64,000 bases of DNA from positions 70,016 through 134,015 of the forward strand of contig DASRJW010000134.1 of assembly GCA_035649275.1 (NCBI GenBank), read 5' to 3'. This document shows positions 59,888-64,000 of the stretch, one piece after another; the first letter of the stretch is position 1, and each line of letters opens with the position of its first letter. The notes beneath the pieces were generated by a model. That model did not search any database, was not told the DNA's origin, and was given only the letters and a program-made list of their open reading frames with translations. A program made the translations under genes and the position numbers. Origin of the DNA: Candidatus Krumholzibacteriia bacterium. GTDB taxonomy: Bacteria > Krumholzibacteriota > Krumholzibacteriia > G020349025.

Positions 59888-61326
59888 TCGAAACCGAAAC
59901 CAGGGTGCGCACGCTCGTGGTGGACGACAACCGCACCCATCGCGAGGCCATGCTGATGACGCTGGAGCGTCTCGGCCACGAGGTGCACGAGGCCACCACC
60001 GTCGCCGAGGCGCGGGAACGTCTGGCGGAGCAGGCCTTCGATCTGGTGATCGTGGACATGGAGCTGCCGCCGGCCGCAGGCGCCCCGAGCAAGCAAGAGC
60101 ACGGCCTCGCGGTGATCCAGGATGCCCGTGCCGCCGACCCGGACGCGGCGGTGCTCGCCATCACCGGCTTCGCTTCGGTGGAGAACGCCGTCGAGGCCAT
60201 GCGCGCCGGTGCCGCCGAGTACATCATCAAGGGAGCGTCGCTGGAGGAGCTGCGGGTGCGGCTGGAGCGCGCTCTCGAGGGGCGCAACCTGCGGCGCGAG
60301 AACCGCCGTCTCGCCAACGAGAACCTGCTGCTCCGCAGCCAGCTGCAGCATCGCTACGGGCCCTCCCGCATGGTGGGGAACAGCTCGAAGATGCGCGACC
60401 TCTTCAACCGCATCGTGCTGGTGGCGCCGCGGATCCACACCGTTCTCGTGCGCGGCGAGAGCGGCACGGGCAAGGAACTCGTGGCCCGGGCCATCCACTA
60501 CAACAGCCCGCGGCGCGAGCGACCGCTGTTCACGGTGAACTGCACCGCGCTCTCGCACCAGCTCATCGAGAGCGAGCTCTTCGGCCACCGCAAGGGCTCG
60601 TTCACCGGCGCCACGGAGGATCGCAAGGGCCTGTTCGAGGAAGCCCACGGCAGCACGCTCTTCCTGGACGAGATCGGTGATCTGCCCCTGGAGACGCAGC
60701 CGAAGTTGCTGCGCGCCATCGAACAGAAGGAGTACAAGCGCATCGGCGAGAACACGCCGCGCAACACCAACGTGCGCATCGTCGCCGCCACCAACCACGA
60801 CCTGCTGTCGCTGGTGGAGGAAGGTCGCTTCCGCGAGGACCTCTACGCCCGGCTCGAGGTGATCACCCTCACCCTGCCGCCGCTCCGGGAGCGGCGCGAG
60901 GACATCCCGCTCCTGGTGGACCATTTCCTCGACAAGTTCTGCCGCGACGCCGAGCGCGACTGCCCGAAGATCTCGGAAGCAGCGCTGCGGCGGTTGCAGG
61001 AGTACGCCTGGCCGCGCAACGTCCGCGAGCTGGAGAACGTCATGACCCAGGCGCTGCTCTTCTGCGAAGGCGGCGAGCTGCGCCCGGAACACCTGCACCT
61101 GCCGGCCTTCGCCGCCCAGGCGGCGACGGAGGAGTGGTTCGAGCAATACACCCAGGGCCTGTCGCTCCGGGAAGCGAAGGAGAAGCTCGAACGCGACCTG
61201 GTGAAGCGGGCCCTCGGGGAATCCACCGGCAACATCAGCCGCGCCGCCGAGAAGCTGGGCATGCAGCGGCCGAACCTCTATCGCAAGATGCGCGAGTTCG
61301 GCCTGCGCCCCGACGCCGCCGACTGA
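59884..61326 (+). CDS. NtrC-family sigma-54-dependent response regulator
   Basis: 480 residues, GTG overlapping the kinase stop (GTGA). Receiver domain (LVVDDNRTHREAM, VIVDMELPP, ITGFASVENAV). AAA+ domain with Walker A GESGTGKE, GSFTGA in place of GAFTGA for sigma-54 contact, Walker B LFLDEIGDLP and the arginine finger region. C-terminal Fis-type helix-turn-helix (GNISRAAEKLGMQRPNLYRK). Partner of the CHASE2 kinase; the downstream efflux operon is a likely target, although no -24/-12 element was found there. Confidence 0.94.
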   Translation: MIETETRVRTLVVDDNRTHREAMLMTLERLGHEVHEATTVAEARERLAEQAFDLVIVDMELPPAAGAPSKQEHGLAVIQDARAADPDAAVLAITGFASVENAVEAMRAGAAEYIIKGASLEELRVRLERALEGRNLRRENRRLANENLLLRSQLQHRYGPSRMVGNSSKMRDLFNRIVLVAPRIHTVLVRGESGTGKELVARAIHYNSPRRERPLFTVNCTALSHQLIESELFGHRKGSFTGATEDRKGLFEEAHGSTLFLDEIGDLPLETQPKLLRAIEQKEYKRIGENTPRNTNVRIVAATNHDLLSLVEEGRFREDLYARLEVITLTLPPLRERREDIPLLVDHFLDKFCRDAERDCPKISEAALRRLQEYAWPRNVRELENVMTQALLFCEGGELRPEHLHLPAFAAQAATEEWFEQYTQGLSLREAKEKLERDLVKRALGESTGNISRAAEKLGMQRPNLYRKMREFGLRPDAAD

Positions 61327-61382
61327 GCCAGCAACGCTGTACGCCGAAGGCGCTCCGCATCACCTCCACCTGTCTCCGTTTT

Positions 61383-61396
61383 GTCTCCTTGGAGAC
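61383..61396. promoter_or_regulatory. Short palindrome upstream of the efflux operon
   Basis: GTCTCC-TT-GGAGAC, 6-bp arms with a TT centre. A further GTCTCC lies at 61372 and GGAGAC at 61424-61429. Candidate operator or a weak terminator for the preceding regulator gene. Confidence 0.4.
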
Positions 61397-61456
61397 GCAC
61401 CGGATCTGCACCGGAAACCTCCCCGGAGACTCACTCAAGGCTCACCCCGGGCCGGG

Positions 61457-61486
61457 TTGATTCGCCCCCGGCCCATTGACTACGCT
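61457..61486 (+). promoter_or_regulatory. Sigma-70-type promoter candidate for the efflux operon
   Basis: TTGATT (61457-61462), an 18-nt spacer and TACGCT (61481-61486), 36 nt before the ATG at 61522. Confidence 0.45.
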
Positions 61487-61521
61487 TGCGTCCCCGACTG
61501 CACGGCTTCCGGAGGGAATGC

Positions 61522-63171
61522 ATGGGCTCGGCTCGCAGCGCGCGCTCGTCGCGCGGGCTCCAGGGATTCGTCGCGGCCGCGGCCGTCGCCGTGGCGCTGG
61601 CTGCCGCGCTGGCAAGGCCGGGTGTGGCGCAGGCGCCCGCGCCAGCACCCTCGCCTGCACCGTTGCGCTTGCCCCTCGGTGCCAACCCGGACAGCGCCCT
61701 CGCCGCGGAGATCGCCAAGATCCCCGGCACCGCTCTCGCCCTCGAAGAGGCGGTGCAGGCCGCCCTCGAGCAGGACACGGCCATCGTCGAGGCCGAGGCA
61801 GTTCTCCGCGCCGCCCAGGGCGTGGTGCGCCGCGAGAAGGGCCCCTTCGATCCCGAGGTCTTCGCCCGCTACGACGTGGACGATCAGGAGATACCCGCGT
61901 CGTCTCCCTTGGCCGGCGCGCAGGTCCTCGAGACCAACGAACGTGCTACCTCGGTCGGGGCGCGGAAGCGCTTCGGGTCCACCGGCACGGAGATCGAAGC
62001 CGCAGTGGACAGCCGCCGGCTGGACACGAACTCGGGCTTCGAGACGCTGATCCCGAAATATGTGGCGGAGGGAAGACTTTCCCTCACGCAGCCACTCCTC
62101 AAAGGGTTCGGCCCCTCGGCGCGGGCGGAGCTCTCGGCGGCGGAGCGGGACCTAGAAGCGGCGCAATCACAGTACGAGAGCACCGTGCTCGCCGTGCGCT
62201 CCACGGTGGAGCAGTTTTACTGGGATCTCTACGCCGCCGAGCGCGACGTGGCGGTGGAGCGTCTCATCCGCGACCGCGGCGCGCGACTCCTGGAGGACAC
62301 CCGCGTGCGGGCCCGGAGCGGTCTCGTAGGGCCCGACGACGTGGCCAACGCCCAGGTGTTCCTGGCCCAGGAGGAGCAGGCCGTCCTCGATCGCGAGGAA
62401 CGGCTCGGTGCGGTTTCCGACCGGCTCGCCACCTTGATGGGCCGGCGCCCGGAACCAGGGATGAGCCGCTTCCGTCCTACCCAAGGCCCACCTCTCGCCT
62501 TCGCCGAGGCGCCGGTGGATTCGGTGGTGCAGCTCGCCCTCAGCCACAATCACGACCTGCAGGTGGTGGAGCGGCGCATCGAGTCGGTCCGGGCGCTGGA
62601 GCGAGGGGCGCGCTGGGACGCCTTGCCCGATTTGCAGCTCGTGGGCTCGCTCGGGGGCAACGGTCTCGCCGGGACGCCACATCCCGTGGTCTTCCCGGGC
62701 TCCGTCGACACGCTCTCGGCTACGGTCCGTGGCGACGCCGGCGAGGCCTGGAGCCAGGTCTTCTCGCGGGATTTCCCCACCTGGACACTGGGATTGCGCC
62801 TCAGCGTTCCCCTCGGTCTCCGGGAGGGTCGGGGCGAGCGCGACCGGCTGCGTGCCGAGGCGGAGCGCGCCGAGAACCAGCTCACCGCGGTGCGCCGCGG
62901 CCTGGAGGAAGATGTGCGCAACCGGCATCGCGAGCTGTCGAACGCCCCGCGCCGGGTGCAGGCGGCCCGGACCGGCGTGGAGGCCGCCATCGAGCAGACC
63001 CGAATCGGTATCCTGGAGTACGAGAGCGGCCGTACCACGGCCTTCGAGCTCGTGCGCCTCGCCGCCGACGTGGCGACGGCGCAGCAGCGCTACTCGGAAG
63101 CCCTCGTGCGCGCGGCGAAGGCCGCCGCCGAGCTGCGCCTGTTGACGGCGGGAACGTTCCCGCCGCCGTGA
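61522..63171 (+). CDS. TolC-family outer-membrane efflux channel
   Basis: 549 residues, ATG with GGAGG 6 nt upstream; signal peptide (AAAAVAVALAAALARPGVAQA). The two long coiled-coil repeats typical of TolC proteins are visible: LEEAVQAALEQDTAIVEAEA and then LSAAERDLEAAQSQYESTVL in the first half, VQLALSHNHDLQVVERRIES and ERAENQLTAVRRGLEEDVRN in the second. The beta-barrel strands include RLSLTQPLLKGFGPSA. It forms the exit duct with the adaptor encoded next. Confidence 0.9.
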   Translation: MGSARSARSSRGLQGFVAAAAVAVALAAALARPGVAQAPAPAPSPAPLRLPLGANPDSALAAEIAKIPGTALALEEAVQAALEQDTAIVEAEAVLRAAQGVVRREKGPFDPEVFARYDVDDQEIPASSPLAGAQVLETNERATSVGARKRFGSTGTEIEAAVDSRRLDTNSGFETLIPKYVAEGRLSLTQPLLKGFGPSARAELSAAERDLEAAQSQYESTVLAVRSTVEQFYWDLYAAERDVAVERLIRDRGARLLEDTRVRARSGLVGPDDVANAQVFLAQEEQAVLDREERLGAVSDRLATLMGRRPEPGMSRFRPTQGPPLAFAEAPVDSVVQLALSHNHDLQVVERRIESVRALERGARWDALPDLQLVGSLGGNGLAGTPHPVVFPGSVDTLSATVRGDAGEAWSQVFSRDFPTWTLGLRLSVPLGLREGRGERDRLRAEAERAENQLTAVRRGLEEDVRNRHRELSNAPRRVQAARTGVEAAIEQTRIGILEYESGRTTAFELVRLAADVATAQQRYSEALVRAAKAAAELRLLTAGTFPPP

Positions 63172-63239
63172 GGCGGAACACGATCGTCGCCGTGCGGCGA
63201 GATTCGCCCGCGACGCCGAGCTTCGAAAGGTTGCAGCCC

Positions 63240-64000
63240 TTGAGTGCTGTGCAGCGTGGGTTCCTGGCTGGTCTCGTCGTTCTCGTCATCGGCTGTTCGA
63301 AGCAGCAGCAGGGCCACTTCGCGCCCCCGCCGATGCCCGTCGAGACCGCCGCGGTGGTGCAAGGCCCGATCGCCGATCGCTTCGAGGCCGTGGGCAGCAT
63401 CGAGGCCATCGATGCCATCGAGGTGGTGGCCGAGATCGACGCCATCGTGGAGAAACTGCCGTTCCAGGAGGGTGGCGCCGTCGCCGCTGGCGATCTCTTG
63501 GTGCAGCTCGACGACGCGACGCTGAAAGCCGAGGTGGCCCGTACCGAGGCGCTGCGCGACCAGGCCCGCGTCACCCACGACCGCGTCCAGGAAGTGGTGG
63601 GGCAGGGCGCCGGCGCGCCGCAGGATCTGGATGATGCTTCGGCGGCACTCAAGGTAGCGGAAGCTAACCTGGCGCTGGCGCAGGCGCGGCTGGAGAAGAC
63701 GCGCATCGTCGCCCCCTTCGCCGGCCTCGTCGGATCGCGGCGCGTGAGCCCCGGCGCTTTCCTCCGCGCCGGCCAGACGATCACCGATCTCTCGCGCCTC
63801 GACGAGATCAAGGTCACTTTCTGGGCCCCGGAACGCCTGGTCCCGGTGCTGCAACGGGGAGTCCCCGTCCACGTCAGCACCACCGCCTATCCGGGCTACG
63901 TGCTCGAGGGTCGCATCGACGTCGTCGACCCCGCCCTCGATCCGGGCATGCGGAGCGTCCGTATCATCGCCCGCGTCGCCAACCCGGGCGCCAAGTTCCG
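63240..64000 (+). CDS. RND/HlyD-family efflux adaptor lipoprotein, 3'-truncated by the window
   Basis: 254 residues visible. TTG at 63240 with AAAGG about 9 nt upstream; a GTG at 63249 is also possible. N-terminal lipobox LVVLVIGC. The membrane-fusion layout follows: ETAAVVQGPIADRFEAVGSI (beta barrel), EKLPFQEGGAVAAGDLLVQLDD (lipoyl half), a short hairpin with DLDDASAALKVAEANLALAQ, then IVAPFAGLVGSRRVSPGAFL (second lipoyl half) and PERLVPVLQRGVPV. It would link an inner-membrane RND pump, expected just outside the window, to the TolC-like channel. Confidence 0.9.
   Translation, partial: MSAVQRGFLAGLVVLVIGCSKQQQGHFAPPPMPVETAAVVQGPIADRFEAVGSIEAIDAIEVVAEIDAIVEKLPFQEGGAVAAGDLLVQLDDATLKAEVARTEALRDQARVTHDRVQEVVGQGAGAPQDLDDASAALKVAEANLALAQARLEKTRIVAPFAGLVGSRRVSPGAFLRAGQTITDLSRLDEIKVTFWAPERLVPVLQRGVPVHVSTTAYPGYVLEGRIDVVDPALDPGMRSVRIIARVANPGAKF

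Overview
The window is dense, GC-rich bacterial chromosome with genes on both strands and many 1-4 nt stop/start overlaps. Two secreted proteins (19879-23466 and 54379-55881, both minus) end in a C-terminal module with a PNPF motif and a FlgD-like/type IX-like sorting fold. Together with the high GC this suggests an uncultured lineage of the FCB (Fibrobacteres-Chlorobi-Bacteroidetes) superphylum, for example an Eisenbacteria- or Latescibacteria-like genome. That placement is inference. I found no rRNA, tRNA, CRISPR array, phage or transposase gene. Start codons are often GTG or TTG; where possible I chose them by Shine-Dalgarno (SD) spacing.

1-12 kb: a convergent pair of paralogous secreted proteins; an M16 peptidase pair (one with the zinc motif, one without) beside a small outer-membrane-like protein; a polysaccharide flippase with a hexapeptide N-acetyltransferase; and an operon of three amidohydrolase paralogues, only the middle one keeping the HxH metal motif. 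12-25 kb: a quinone oxidoreductase, a ParB-fold protein resembling the free-serine kinase SbnI/SerK, a glycosyltransferase fused to a GmhB-like HAD phosphatase, AceK next to its substrate isocitrate dehydrogenase, EF-P, a large beta-helix protein with an HExxH site, MsrB and a saccharopine-dehydrogenase-like protein. 25-38 kb: a lipoprotein with Asp boxes, a Mop-type molybdenum hydroxylase, a stomatin/NfeD pair, moaD and moaE, two membrane glycosyltransferases with TPR tails and a probable beta-barrel protein.

39-42 kb is an unusual non-coding-rich zone: two DnaA-box-like sites, a near-consensus sigma-70-type promoter, a 6-unit tandem repeat, a gene for a 55-residue basic protein, an aminoglycoside-phosphotransferase-like gene with an altered catalytic loop, a second degenerate tandem repeat, and a pair of 16-bp direct repeats in front of the next operon.

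41.98-46.02 kb is the most interesting system: a stressosome operon (rsbR, rsbS, rsbT, an RsbX-like phosphatase) continuing without a break into a histidine kinase and a NarL-type response regulator. The kinase's N-terminus resembles the RsbT-binding domain of RsbU. No sigma-B, RsbW, RsbV or RsbU gene is present. The simplest reading is that stress releases RsbT, which switches on a histidine kinase rather than a phosphatase, so the stressosome signals through two-component phosphotransfer.

46-64 kb: an inositol-monophosphatase/HDAC-like pair, a degenerate M20 peptidase, etfB-etfA-trmL and an NCS1 transporter, a PQQ-type sugar dehydrogenase with a formylglycine-generating-enzyme-like lipoprotein, a CHASE2 histidine kinase with an NtrC-type regulator, and a TolC/RND-adaptor efflux operon cut by the window end.
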